A DNA stretch of 64,000 nucleotides from CAMLHP01 sp035759745. GTDB taxonomy: Bacteria; Gemmatimonadota; Gemmatimonadetes; Gemmatimonadales; GWC2-71-9. Under the pieces are notes generated by a model. The model did not search any database. It saw only the letters and a program-made list of their open reading frames with translations, and was not told the DNA's origin. The stretch covers positions 1 through 64,000 of the forward strand of contig DASTUF010000077.1 in the NCBI GenBank assembly GCA_035759745.1. Reading direction: 5' to 3'. Shown in pieces: positions 43,021 to 51,441 of this stretch. The translations under genes were made by a program, and so were the position numbers. Numbering within the stretch: the first letter of the stretch is position 1; every line of letters starts with the position of its first letter.

Positions 43021-43793
43021 GCGACCTCCACCACGAGACCATCGTATGCCGGCTCGATGCCGGGCGGCAGCGCCGCCGCCAGCTCGGCGTGGCCGGTCTC
43101 GTGCGTCAAATGAGTGAGCAGCGTCCGCGTGGCGCCAACCTCCTGGGCCACGGCGATCGCCTCGGGAATGCTGAGATGGGTCGGGTGAGGCCGCCACCAG
43201 AGCGCATTCAGCACCAGCACTTCCAGGCCGCGCAGATGTTCCCGCACGTCAGGCGCGACCAGCTTGGCATCCGTAATGTAGGCGAACGCCCCGATCCGGT
43301 AGCCGAACACCCGGAGGTAGCCGTGCTCCACCGCCAGCGGCAGTACCGGAATACCGACCACCATGGTCTCGACGCCGGGTTCCAGCGGGCCGGGCGCCAG
43401 CATCGGCTTGGAGGTGCCCTCGAACGGCTGGACCGCGTCGTCGAAGATGTAGGCGTACGAAGTCCGGATGCGATGGAGGGTCTCCGCCGGTCCGTGAATG
43501 GGCAGCGGATGCCCACGGCGTGACGAGAAGACCCGGAGATCATCGATGCCGGCGATGTGGTCGGCATGCTCGTGGGTGTACAGGACAGCGTCCACGTCCC
43601 TCACCCGGGCGGCGAGCAGCTGCAGCCGCAATTCGGGCGGCGTGTCGAACAGCAGGGTGCGCCCTTCCACCTCCAGCAGCGCACCCGAGCGGGAGCGGTG
43701 GTCGCGCGGGTCGGTCGAGTGGCAAACCACGCAATCGCACCCGACCTGGGGAATACCGAAGGACGTTCCCGTCCCGAGAAACCGAAGCCGCAC
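43017..43793 (-). CDS. metallo-beta-lactamase fold hydrolase (PhnP / RNase Z-like branch)
   Basis: 258 residues from GTG 43793, two bases after the pyruvate kinase stop. LRFLGTGTSFGIPQVGCDCV and HSTDPRDHRSRSGALLEVEG open the fold; the dinuclear metal motif is THEHADHIAGIDDLRV, with later His in LLTHLTHETGHAEL. The GCDC...CHSTDPRD cysteines mark the PhnP-like branch, which cleaves cyclic phosphodiesters. No phosphonate genes are nearby, so a general phosphodiesterase role is more likely. Confidence 0.85.
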   Translation of the reverse strand: MRLRFLGTGTSFGIPQVGCDCVVCHSTDPRDHRSRSGALLEVEGRTLLFDTPPELRLQLLAARVRDVDAVLYTHEHADHIAGIDDLRVFSSRRGHPLPIHGPAETLHRIRTSYAYIFDDAVQPFEGTSKPMLAPGPLEPGVETMVVGIPVLPLAVEHGYLRVFGYRIGAFAYITDAKLVAPDVREHLRGLEVLVLNALWWRPHPTHLSIPEAIAVAQEVGATRTLLTHLTHETGHAELAAALPPGIEPAYDGLVVEVA

Positions 43794-43795
43794 CG

Positions 43796-45265
43796 TCAGA
43801 CCGTCTCGACCTTGAGCAGGTTGGTGGTGCCGGGGCGGTCCCACGGCACTCCGGCGGTGACGACCACGCGGTCACCGGTCTCGGCGAGGCCCGCCTCGAG
43901 CAGCCGCTTCCGCGCCTCGGGCAGCATGTCCTCGTAGGTGGGGAGGTGATCCACCAGCGCCGGCACCACGCCCCAGATGAGCGCGAGCTGGCGGAAGGTT
44001 TCGGGCTCGGTGGTGAGCGCGAAGATGGGGACACCCGGGCGGTAGGACGCGACGGTGCGCGCGGTGAAGCCGCTGGACGTGAAGCAGACGATCACCGGGG
44101 ACCGCATGAGGTCGGCAGCAGCGCAGGTGGCCACCGCGATCGCGGTTTCTGTCCGGGCGCCGCCGTGGTCGCTCTCGCGCCGCCCCAGCCGGGGATCGCC
44201 CTCGCTTCCGCGACCGGCGGCGAGGTCGAGCGCGGTGCTGCGGGGCGGCCGGCGCTGCTCCAGCTCGGCGGCGATGCGGACCATGGCCTGCACCGCCTGC
44301 AGCGGGTAGTCGCCGATGGCGGTTTCGGCCGAGAGCATCACCGCATCGGTGCCGTCGAGGATGGCGTTGGCGACGTCGGAGACTTCCGCCCGCGTGGGGC
44401 GCGGTGCGTGAATCATCGACTCCAGCATCTGGGTCGCGGTGATCACCGGCTTGGCGGCCAGGTTGGCCTCGCGGATGAGCCGCTTCTGCGCCAGCGGCAC
44501 TTCCTCGAAGGGGAGCTCGACCCCGAGGTCGCCCCGCGCGACCATGATGGCGTCGGAGACCGCCAGAATGCCGGACAGGTTCTCCAGGGCCGTGTCCTTT
44601 TCGATCTTGGCGATGAGCCGGACCGACTTCGGGAGCAGGGCGCGCAGGTTCACCAGGTCATCCGGGCGCCGCACGAACGACATCGCCACGTAGTCCACGC
44701 CTGACTCCGCCAGGCGTGCGACTTCGTCGTGGTCGCGCTCGCTGATGGCGGGGGCGCTGACGTTCACGCCGGGCAGGTTGATTCCCTTGTTGCTGCGGAG
44801 CTCCCCGCCGAACACCACCAGGCCACTCACCCGGTCGCCCCGAATGTCGGTCACTTCCACGGCCAGCAGGCCATCGTCGAGCAGGATGCGGGAGCCGGGA
44901 CGCACATCCTGGGCGAGCGCGTCGTAGGTCGTTGGCAGTTCGCCGGCGACTGCGCTGGACATGGGGGCGAACACCACCCGCTGCCCCGGCTCCAGGAGAA
45001 CCGGTGCGTCGAGCCGGCCCACCCGAATGCGGGGACCCTGGAGGTCCACCAGAATGGCGCCCGCCTTCCCTCTCGCCTGGCGCTCGGTCAGCACCTCTCG
45101 AAGCTGGCGAATCCATCCAGTGCGGACTTCAGGCGTCCCGTGGGAGGCATTGATGCGGACGACGTCCACGCCGGCGTCGAGCAGGGCAATCATCTGCTCC
45201 CGGCTGTCCCAACTGGGACCCAGGGTGGCCACGATCTTGGTCCGGCGATAGCGGGTACGGCTCAC
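43796..45265 (-). CDS. pyk: pyruvate kinase
   Basis: 489 residues. RRTKIVATLGPSWDSREQMI, RINASHGTPEVRTGWIRQLR and ILVDLQGPRIRVG open the barrel. MVARGDLGVELPFEEVPLAQ is the signature and ATQMLESMIHAPRPTRAEVS carries the catalytic Lys region and Thr. The C-terminal regulatory domain (ICFTSSGFTARTVASYRP type) is present. One insertion (GRGSEGDPRLGRRESDHG, about 365-385) between domains is unusual. It heads a carbon-metabolism run with the metallo-hydrolase and pgi. Confidence 0.95.
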   Translation of the reverse strand: MSRTRYRRTKIVATLGPSWDSREQMIALLDAGVDVVRINASHGTPEVRTGWIRQLREVLTERQARGKAGAILVDLQGPRIRVGRLDAPVLLEPGQRVVFAPMSSAVAGELPTTYDALAQDVRPGSRILLDDGLLAVEVTDIRGDRVSGLVVFGGELRSNKGINLPGVNVSAPAISERDHDEVARLAESGVDYVAMSFVRRPDDLVNLRALLPKSVRLIAKIEKDTALENLSGILAVSDAIMVARGDLGVELPFEEVPLAQKRLIREANLAAKPVITATQMLESMIHAPRPTRAEVSDVANAILDGTDAVMLSAETAIGDYPLQAVQAMVRIAAELEQRRPPRSTALDLAAGRGSEGDPRLGRRESDHGGARTETAIAVATCAAADLMRSPVIVCFTSSGFTARTVASYRPGVPIFALTTEPETFRQLALIWGVVPALVDHLPTYEDMLPEARKRLLEAGLAETGDRVVVTAGVPWDRPGTTNLLKVETV

Positions 45266-45458
45266 AGCGCTCCTTGGCGACGGTTCGAGGGGTCGGTGCG
45301 CAGTTTAGCCACCCTGAGGACCGGCCGCATCCCCCGCGACAGCATTGTTGCGAGGTTGCCACATTAGCCCCAGACTGAAGCACCATCCCGGCGCATCGAA
45401 GTGTGGGCTTTCCAAGCTGTTGGCCTCTCCCGCCAGTTGCGGCAGCAGTGACACACTC

Positions 45459-45474
45459 TGGCCCCGCTCTTGCG
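45459..45474 (+). promoter_or_regulatory. sigma-54 promoter of the polysaccharide cluster
   Basis: TGGCCCCGCTCTTGCG has GG at 45460-45461 and GC at 45472-45473, exactly 12 nt apart as RpoN requires, and keeps both TGGC and TTGC cores. Transcription would start near 45485, 25 nt before the GTG of the deacetylase-glycosyltransferase gene. Sigma-54 control is common for exosortase-associated exopolysaccharide genes. No activator gene is in the window. Confidence 0.72.
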
Positions 45475-45509
45475 CCCTGAAAGGTGACCTTGATCACATT
45501 GCTTCGTTC

Positions 45510-47222
45510 GTGACCCTCGCCCCCGAGGCCTGCTTGCGGCACATCCTCACGGTAGGCGTGGAGGACTTCTTCCACGCTGACGCGTTCGGCCAGTTGATCC
45601 AGCCCCGGATCTGGAATCGATTCGAGCGGCGGCTGGAGCGGAGCACGCGTGCGGCCCTCGACCTGTGCGACGAGACTGGTGCCAAGGCGACGTTCTTCGT
45701 GCTGGGCTGGATCGCCGAGGTGGCGCCGGAGCTGGTGCGAGAGATCGCCGACCGAGGCCACGAGGTGGCCAGCCGCGGTTACGATCACCGGAGCACCACC
45801 CGGCTCACTCCCGGCGAGTTCCGCGACGACCTCCAGCGCGCACGAGAAGTCATCGAACAGGCGTCCGGCCGCCCCGTCCTGGGCCATCGCGCCGCTCGTC
45901 TGTGGTACCGGAGGGCGGATCTGTGGGCGCTCGACGTGCTGGCGGCCGAAGGCTACCTGTACGACTCGAGTCTGGCGCCGCTTTTTCGCGAGTTCGCCGA
46001 CCAGCCGTGGCGGGAAGTGGTGCACGCGCACCCGACACCGTCCGGCTGCATCGAGGAGCTTCCGGTGAGCACCGCGACGGTACTGGGGCAGCGGATCCCG
46101 GTGGCGGGTGGCAACTACTTCCGGCAACTGCCCGAGGCCTTCGTTCGGCACGAGATCGCGCGCTGGATGCGCGAACGTCGCGAACCGTTCGTCATGTACT
46201 TCCATGCCTGGGAGCTCGACCCGGACCAGCCGAAGGTGGCCGCACCGCTGCTCCAGCGCGTGCGCCACTACCGCAATCTCGACCGGATGCGCCGCATGCT
46301 GGCCGACGTGCTCCAGCAGGCGCCGTTCGGCAGCGCGGCTGAGCACCTGGGACTGGAATGCGCGCCCACGAGCCAGCCGGCGCCGGCGGTGGCTGCCGCC
46401 ACGCCCTCCCCCTGCCCCCTCCCGTCTGACGGCCGGACGCCGGTCACCATCGTGGTGCCCTGCTACCACGAGGAGCGCTCGATTTCGTTCCTCGCCAACA
46501 GCATGACTGAAGTGTCCCTGGCGCTCGATTCCTTCGATCTCCGCTGGATCTTCGTGGACGATGGCTCGACCGATGGCACCTGGGAGCAGCTGCAGCACCA
46601 CTTCGGGAGACGCGACGACGTCTTCCTCATGCGTCATCCCCGGAACCACGGCATCGCCGCGGCCATCCGCAGCGGAATCCTCCGGGCACGGACTGACATC
46701 GTCTGTTCCATCGACGCCGACTGCAGCTACGATCCGGTCGGGCTCGCCCGGATGATCCCGCTGCTGGGCCCGGGTGTGGACATGGTCACCGCATCGCCCT
46801 ACCACGCCGACGGCGCGGTCCGCAACGTCCCGGCGTGGCGGCTGGGGCTGTCGCGGGGTCTCTCGCGGATCTACCAGGTGCTGCTGGGCAGGGACCTCGC
46901 TACCTGGACCAGCTGCTTCCGGGTCTATCGCCGCGGGTCGGTGGTGGCGCTGCGGGTGGACCGGGGTGATTTCCTCGGCGTGGCAGAACTGGCCGGCAGG
47001 ATGGTGCTGGCAGGCGGCCGGATCGTGGAGCACCCCGAGACGCTCAACGTCCGGGTCCTGGGCCGGTCCAAACTCAAGGTCATCCGCACCATCGTCGGGC
47101 ATGTAGCGCTTGGCGGAGAACTGTTTGCCCAGCGGGCACGCACGGCGCTCTGGCGGCGCACGGGGCTGGCCCGCATCCGCCGCAGGGTGGAGGAGCCGCT
47201 GCATGCGGATGGCGGGCTCTAG
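45510..47222 (+). CDS. fusion of XrtA-type polysaccharide deacetylase and family 2 glycosyltransferase
   Basis: 570 residues from GTG 45510, placed downstream of the sigma-54 site. Residues about 10-275 are a DUF3473-like NodB deacetylase: LTVGVEDFFHADAF, TFFVLGWIAEVAPELV, GHEVASRGYDHRSTTRLTP, and the tail VMYFHAWELDPDQPKV. The usual Arg-Ala-Pro-Ser patch reads GHRAARLWYRR. After a Pro/Ala linker (about 290-315), residues 315-570 form a GT2 domain with VTIVVPCYHEERSISFL, FVDDGSTDGTWEQL and CSIDADCSYDP (DXD). Joining the two in one chain suggests a sugar is added and deacetylated during exopolysaccharide or lipid-linked glycan assembly. The next gene overlaps it by 20 nt. Confidence 0.9.
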   Translation: MTLAPEACLRHILTVGVEDFFHADAFGQLIQPRIWNRFERRLERSTRAALDLCDETGAKATFFVLGWIAEVAPELVREIADRGHEVASRGYDHRSTTRLTPGEFRDDLQRAREVIEQASGRPVLGHRAARLWYRRADLWALDVLAAEGYLYDSSLAPLFREFADQPWREVVHAHPTPSGCIEELPVSTATVLGQRIPVAGGNYFRQLPEAFVRHEIARWMRERREPFVMYFHAWELDPDQPKVAAPLLQRVRHYRNLDRMRRMLADVLQQAPFGSAAEHLGLECAPTSQPAPAVAAATPSPCPLPSDGRTPVTIVVPCYHEERSISFLANSMTEVSLALDSFDLRWIFVDDGSTDGTWEQLQHHFGRRDDVFLMRHPRNHGIAAAIRSGILRARTDIVCSIDADCSYDPVGLARMIPLLGPGVDMVTASPYHADGAVRNVPAWRLGLSRGLSRIYQVLLGRDLATWTSCFRVYRRGSVVALRVDRGDFLGVAELAGRMVLAGGRIVEHPETLNVRVLGRSKLKVIRTIVGHVALGGELFAQRARTALWRRTGLARIRRRVEEPLHADGGL

Positions 47223-48546
47223 CGTCGGCGTGGTGGGCGGAGGAGTGCTCGGGATGACCGTGGCACTCCGGCTGGCCCAGCAGGGGCACCAGGTGACGTT
47301 GCTGGAGTCGGCACCGGCCACCGGTGGCCTCGCGTCCCCCGAAGCCATCGGTGACGCCACCTGGGACCGGTTCTATCACGTCATGCTGCTCTCCGACAGC
47401 CACCTGGTTGGCCTGCTGGATGAGCTGGGCCTTCAGCACCGGGTGCATTGGCGCGAGACCCGGACCGGCTTCTACGGCGACGGCCGGCTTCACGAGATGT
47501 CATCCAGCCTCGACTTTGCCCGCTTCCCGCTCCTGACGCTGGCTGAGAAGGCGCGGCTCGCCGCGACCATCCTGCATGCGTCACGCGTCAGGAATCCGCT
47601 GCCCCTGGAGCAGGAGCCGGTCGAGCGGTGGTTGCGTCGCTGGTCGGGCGATCGCGTCTTCGAGCGCATGTGGCTGCCCCTGCTGCGGTCGAAGCTGGGC
47701 GAGAACTACCGCATCGCCAGCGCCGCCTTCCTGTGGGCCATCATCGCACGGCTCTATGCCGCCCGTCGTTCGGGGCTCAAACGCGAACTGTTCGGCCACG
47801 TGGACGGCGGCTATGCCACCGTCCTCGGCGCGCTCGCGGGCCGGCTGGAAACCGTCGGCGTCATCACCCGCACCAGTGCTCGGGTGGAGCGGGTCCGGCG
47901 CATCGGCCACCGCTCGGCGCTGGACCTGGCCAGCGGCGCGGCCCTCGAGTTCGATCATGTAGTGCTGACGGTGCCCTGCCCCACCGTTTCCCGGATCTGC
48001 CCCGAGCTGAGCCCGGCCGAGCGAGAGCGCCTGAGCGCGGTCGTGTACCAGGGCATCATCTGCGGCTCGTTCCTGCTGTCACGGCCGCTGGGTGGTTACT
48101 ACGTCACCAATATCGTGGACGAGGGATTCCCCTTCACCGGCGTAATCGAGATGACGACGCTGGTGGACCCGGCGAGCTTCGGCGGCCGGACCCTGGTCTA
48201 CCTGCCGCGCTACCTGGCCCAGAACGCCTCGGGGTGGGATCAGGATGACGAGTGGCACCGGGCGCAGTTCCTTGCCGGCTTGCAGCGGATGTATCCGGAG
48301 CTCCGAGAGGAGCACGTCCTGGCGGCCAGGGTTTCGCGCGCGCGCGATGTGCTGGCGGTGACGACACTCGACTACTCCCGCCGCTGCCTTCCGCCGCTGC
48401 GCACGTCACTGCCCGGCGTCTATGTGGTGAATTCCGCCCAGATCGCACACGGAACGCTCAATGTGAACGAAACACTGGCGCTGGCGGAGCGGCAGGCCGC
48501 GGCGCTCGCGGCAGAGTGGTCCGGAGCAGCGCTGGAGGCAGCATGA
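47203..48546 (+). CDS. FAD-dependent oxidoreductase (protoporphyrinogen-oxidase-like) of polysaccharide loci
   Basis: 447 residues from ATG 47203, with GGAGGAG about 7 nt upstream. The dinucleotide fold is SVGVVGGGVLGMTVALRLAQ, then QGHQVTLLESAPATGGL. The middle has TWDRFYHVMLLSDSHLVGLL and YGDGRLHEMSSSLDF, a subgroup often found next to glycosyltransferases and deacetylases. The C-terminal FAD motif is VYVVNSAQIAHGTLNVNETL. The substrate is unknown, presumably a nucleotide- or lipid-linked sugar. Overlaps both neighbours in the operon. Confidence 0.85.
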   Translation: MRMAGSSVGVVGGGVLGMTVALRLAQQGHQVTLLESAPATGGLASPEAIGDATWDRFYHVMLLSDSHLVGLLDELGLQHRVHWRETRTGFYGDGRLHEMSSSLDFARFPLLTLAEKARLAATILHASRVRNPLPLEQEPVERWLRRWSGDRVFERMWLPLLRSKLGENYRIASAAFLWAIIARLYAARRSGLKRELFGHVDGGYATVLGALAGRLETVGVITRTSARVERVRRIGHRSALDLASGAALEFDHVVLTVPCPTVSRICPELSPAERERLSAVVYQGIICGSFLLSRPLGGYYVTNIVDEGFPFTGVIEMTTLVDPASFGGRTLVYLPRYLAQNASGWDQDDEWHRAQFLAGLQRMYPELREEHVLAARVSRARDVLAVTTLDYSRRCLPPLRTSLPGVYVVNSAQIAHGTLNVNETLALAERQAAALAAEWSGAALEAA

Positions 48547-49520
48547 GCAGAGCCTTGCCCGTCGGGTCGGTCTCACTCGACACCGACAACCTCTGGTCCT
48601 ACCTCAAGACTCACGGCGACGACGCCTGGCGCAGCTGGCCCTCATACCTGGACCGCTTCGTGCCGCTGGCACTCGACGCACTGGACGAGGCCGGCCTCTC
48701 GATCACGTTCTTCATCGTGGGCCGTGACGCCGCACTGGCTCCCGACCGCGATGTCCTGCGCTCGGTGGTCGAAGCGGGCCATCACGTCGGCAATCACAGC
48801 TACGAGCACGAGCCGTGGCTGCACCGGTACTCCCGCGACGCGATCGCCGCCGAGATCGCCCGGGCCGAGAACGCCATCGCCGCCTGCACCGGCGAGCGAC
48901 CCACCGGGTTTCGCGGTCCGGGGTTCAGCTGGAGCGCCGATGTGCTTGAGGTACTGGCTGAGCGGGGATACCGCTATGACGCGTCCACCCTGCCGACGTT
49001 CGTGGGGCCGCTGGCCCGCGCCTACTACTTCCGCTCCACCACGCTGACTGCCGAGCAGCGCGCCGAGCGTGCTGCGCTCTTCGGCGGATTCCGTGAGGGG
49101 TTCCGGCCGACTCGCCCCTACCGCTGGCAGCTCACGAGCGGACGGACCCTGCTCGAAATCCCGGTGTCCACGATTCCAGTGGTCAAGGCACCTTTTCACC
49201 TCACGTACCTGCTCTACCTCAGCCGCGTATCCGAGCGACTGATGTGGAGCTACCTGCGGAGCGCGATCGCAGCACACCAGATGCTGGGCATCGGACCCAG
49301 CTTCCTGCTCCACCCGCTCGACCTGTTGAGCGGCGAGCACGCGCCCGAGTTGCGGTTCTTTCCCGGCATGGATCTGCCGGCAGCCCGCAAGCGGGACCTG
49401 TTCGTCCGCATCCTGCTGCTGTTGCGGGAGCACTTCATGCTCGGCCCGATGGCCACACACGCCGACGCGCTGGAAACGCAGGCAAGTGCGCGACTCGGCT
49501 TGCGACTGGCGGTAGCCTGA
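48543..49520 (+). CDS. polysaccharide deacetylase family protein
   Basis: 325 residues; the ATG overlaps the upstream TGA (ATGA). NodB-like fold: VSLDTDNLWSYLKTHGDDAW (first Asp ligands), LSITFFIVGRDAALAPDRDV, the metal-binding GHHVGNHSYEHEPWL (HxxxxH), GFRGPGFSWSADVLEVLAER and SFLLHPLDLLSGEH. It is a second, differently organised deacetylase in this locus, so two distinct N-deacetylation steps or substrates are likely. Confidence 0.88.
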   Translation: MSRALPVGSVSLDTDNLWSYLKTHGDDAWRSWPSYLDRFVPLALDALDEAGLSITFFIVGRDAALAPDRDVLRSVVEAGHHVGNHSYEHEPWLHRYSRDAIAAEIARAENAIAACTGERPTGFRGPGFSWSADVLEVLAERGYRYDASTLPTFVGPLARAYYFRSTTLTAEQRAERAALFGGFREGFRPTRPYRWQLTSGRTLLEIPVSTIPVVKAPFHLTYLLYLSRVSERLMWSYLRSAIAAHQMLGIGPSFLLHPLDLLSGEHAPELRFFPGMDLPAARKRDLFVRILLLLREHFMLGPMATHADALETQASARLGLRLAVA

Positions 49521-49574
49521 CCGGGAATCGAACGGTTCGACTGGAAGTTTGACACTCGCACGTAGCCGGGAGGA

Positions 49575-49590
49575 TGGCGCACGGGTTGCA
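49575..49590 (+). promoter_or_regulatory. sigma-54 promoter upstream of the nucleotide-sugar dehydrogenase
   Basis: TGGCGCACGGGTTGCA keeps TGGC and TTGCA with GG (49576-49577) and GC (49588-49589) exactly 12 nt apart, very close to consensus. Transcription would start near 49601, which excludes the earlier start codon at 49549 and supports ATG 49621 or 49630. A 13-nt palindrome, TCGAACGGTTCGA at 49528-49540, lies 35 nt upstream and could bind an activator. Confidence 0.8.
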
Positions 49591-49629
49591 CTGCTCGAGC
49601 GCCTGACCCCCTATTCAGGAATGGACGGA

Positions 49630-51441
49630 ATGCCGCTTTCCTTCGGACCCGACGGTAGTGCCCAGTGGTCGCTTCGCAAGATTGCCGTCATCGGTCCCGG
49701 CATCGTCGGGACGCCAATGGCGGCGCTGCTGGCGCACGCACGCATCACCGAAGGAACCAGGACGCCCGCCCACGTGGTCGTGCTGCAGCGGGCCTCGATC
49801 ACGTCCGGCTGGAAAGTCGAGGCCATCAACGCGGGACGGTCGCCCATTGGCGGGGTCGAGCCCGAGCTCGACGCCATCATTCGCGACACCGTCCAGGCGG
49901 GGCTGCTCTCGGCCACCCACGATTACGGCACGCTGCGGGATGCGGACGTGGTGCTGGTCTGCGTCCAGACCGACAAGAAGGGCTGGGGCCCCGACTACGG
50001 CCCGCTGCTCGACGCGCTCCATGCGACGGCACGTGAACTGGCCCAGCGCGAACCCGGCCAGCTGCCCCTGGTGATCATCGAGTCCACCCTGGCGCCGTCG
50101 TCGATGGCCACCATCGTCCGTGACCTCTTCGCCGAACACGGCCTCGAGGACGGGGTGGACGTGCTCCTTGCCAACAGCCCCAACCGGGTCATGCCGGGGC
50201 GGCTGGTGGAGCGGGTGGCCGACTCGGACAAGCTGGTGGCGGGCACGGACCCCCGCACAACGGCCCTGGTGGCCCGCCTCTATCGCCATGTCGTACGGCG
50301 GGGCGCGCTGCACCAGGCGTCAAGTCTCACGGCCGAAATCGTGAAGACGCTGGAGAATGCGTATCGCGATGTCCGCATCGCGTTCGCAGCCGAGCTGGCG
50401 CGGTGGTGCGATGAACGCGACATCGACTTCTTCTCGTTGCGTGATGCCGTCAATGCCCGGCTGGAGCAGGCCGACGCGGCGTCGTGGGATGGTGGTGCGG
50501 TTCCTAGCGGCGCACTCCTGGTGCCGATGATCGGCGTGGGTGGACATTGCCTGCCCAAGGACGGCGTGCTGCTCTGGTGGCGGCGGCGCGAAGCGGGACA
50601 TGATCCCCGCTCCAGCCTCATCCTGCAGGCCCGGCGGATCAATGATGCCGCGCCCCAGGTGGCGATCGACATGATCGAGCGGCAGGCAGGCCCGGTGCGC
50701 GGCCGTCGCGTTGCCCTGCTCGGTGTGGCCTATCGCTTCGACTCGGAAGACACCCGCAACTCCCCCACGCTGGCGCTGGCGCGCCGGCTCGAGGCCCGGG
50801 GCGCGGTGGTCACGCTGCACGACCCCCACGTCCACGAGCGCGACCAGAACCTGGTGCGGTCCGGGATGGCGGAGGCGTTCTCGCGGCAAATCGGGACGAC
50901 GGTCTCGGAGGCCCAGCTCCTGGTGTTCTGCAGCGCGCATGCGGCCTACCGCGATTCGCTGACTGACATCCTGGCCGAGGCCCCGTCGGCCGAGGCGGTG
51001 TTCGATGGCGCCAACGTGTTCCGGCGCAAGGATGTGGAATCGCTGGGTGTCTCGTACAGCGGCATTGGGCGGGGTAGCCGTGGGCCCGGGCCTGAACTGA
51101 TTTCCTTTGCCCTGGATGCCTTCCGGGCCATGGAGCGCGGTCTGGCCAACGAAGTGCTTGTGACCGTGCGTTTCCTGAATGAGCGCTACGCCGCGAATGA
51201 CTTCAATCGGGCCACGCTGGAAGAGGTGCGGCTGTTGGCGGGGACCTGCGTCACCGGGTGCGCGATCGCGGAACCGGGACCGGTGTACCAGATCGCCGCG
51301 CACGATGGCTGGGTGCCGTCGCTGGTACGGATTGCCGTGCGAGCTGGCCGGCGGCGGCGCTTCAGCGACCGGATAGGTGGCGTACCTGAACTCCTGGGAA
51401 GGTGGCTACGGGAGGACTCGGCCGAAACCGCCGCCGGATGA
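49630..51441 (+). CDS. nucleotide-sugar (UDP-glucose/ManNAc type) dehydrogenase with C-terminal extension
   Basis: 603 residues from ATG 49630, with AGGA 9 nt upstream and the sigma-54 promoter behind it; ATG 49621 is possible. KIAVIGPGIVGTPMAALLAH binds NAD; the central domain has SLTAEIVKTLENAYRDVRIA, and the catalytic Cys is in GVGGHCLPKDGVLLWW (about 305). The C-terminal UDP-binding domain includes GVAYRFDSEDTRNSPTLALA. After about residue 455 there is an extension of roughly 150 residues not seen in typical enzymes of about 430 (GPGPELISFALDAFRAMERG onward). It makes uronic acid donors for polysaccharide. Its 3' end overlaps the convergent GT39-like gene by 80 nt. Confidence 0.88.
   Translation: MPLSFGPDGSAQWSLRKIAVIGPGIVGTPMAALLAHARITEGTRTPAHVVVLQRASITSGWKVEAINAGRSPIGGVEPELDAIIRDTVQAGLLSATHDYGTLRDADVVLVCVQTDKKGWGPDYGPLLDALHATARELAQREPGQLPLVIIESTLAPSSMATIVRDLFAEHGLEDGVDVLLANSPNRVMPGRLVERVADSDKLVAGTDPRTTALVARLYRHVVRRGALHQASSLTAEIVKTLENAYRDVRIAFAAELARWCDERDIDFFSLRDAVNARLEQADAASWDGGAVPSGALLVPMIGVGGHCLPKDGVLLWWRRREAGHDPRSSLILQARRINDAAPQVAIDMIERQAGPVRGRRVALLGVAYRFDSEDTRNSPTLALARRLEARGAVVTLHDPHVHERDQNLVRSGMAEAFSRQIGTTVSEAQLLVFCSAHAAYRDSLTDILAEAPSAEAVFDGANVFRRKDVESLGVSYSGIGRGSRGPGPELISFALDAFRAMERGLANEVLVTVRFLNERYAANDFNRATLEEVRLLAGTCVTGCAIAEPGPVYQIAAHDGWVPSLVRIAVRAGRRRRFSDRIGGVPELLGRWLREDSAETAAG

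Noticed and set aside
49549..49629. Longer N-terminus of the nucleotide-sugar dehydrogenase from ATG 49549
   Set aside because: The extra residues are unrelated to the family and the stretch contains a near-consensus sigma-54 promoter whose start point lies downstream of 49549.
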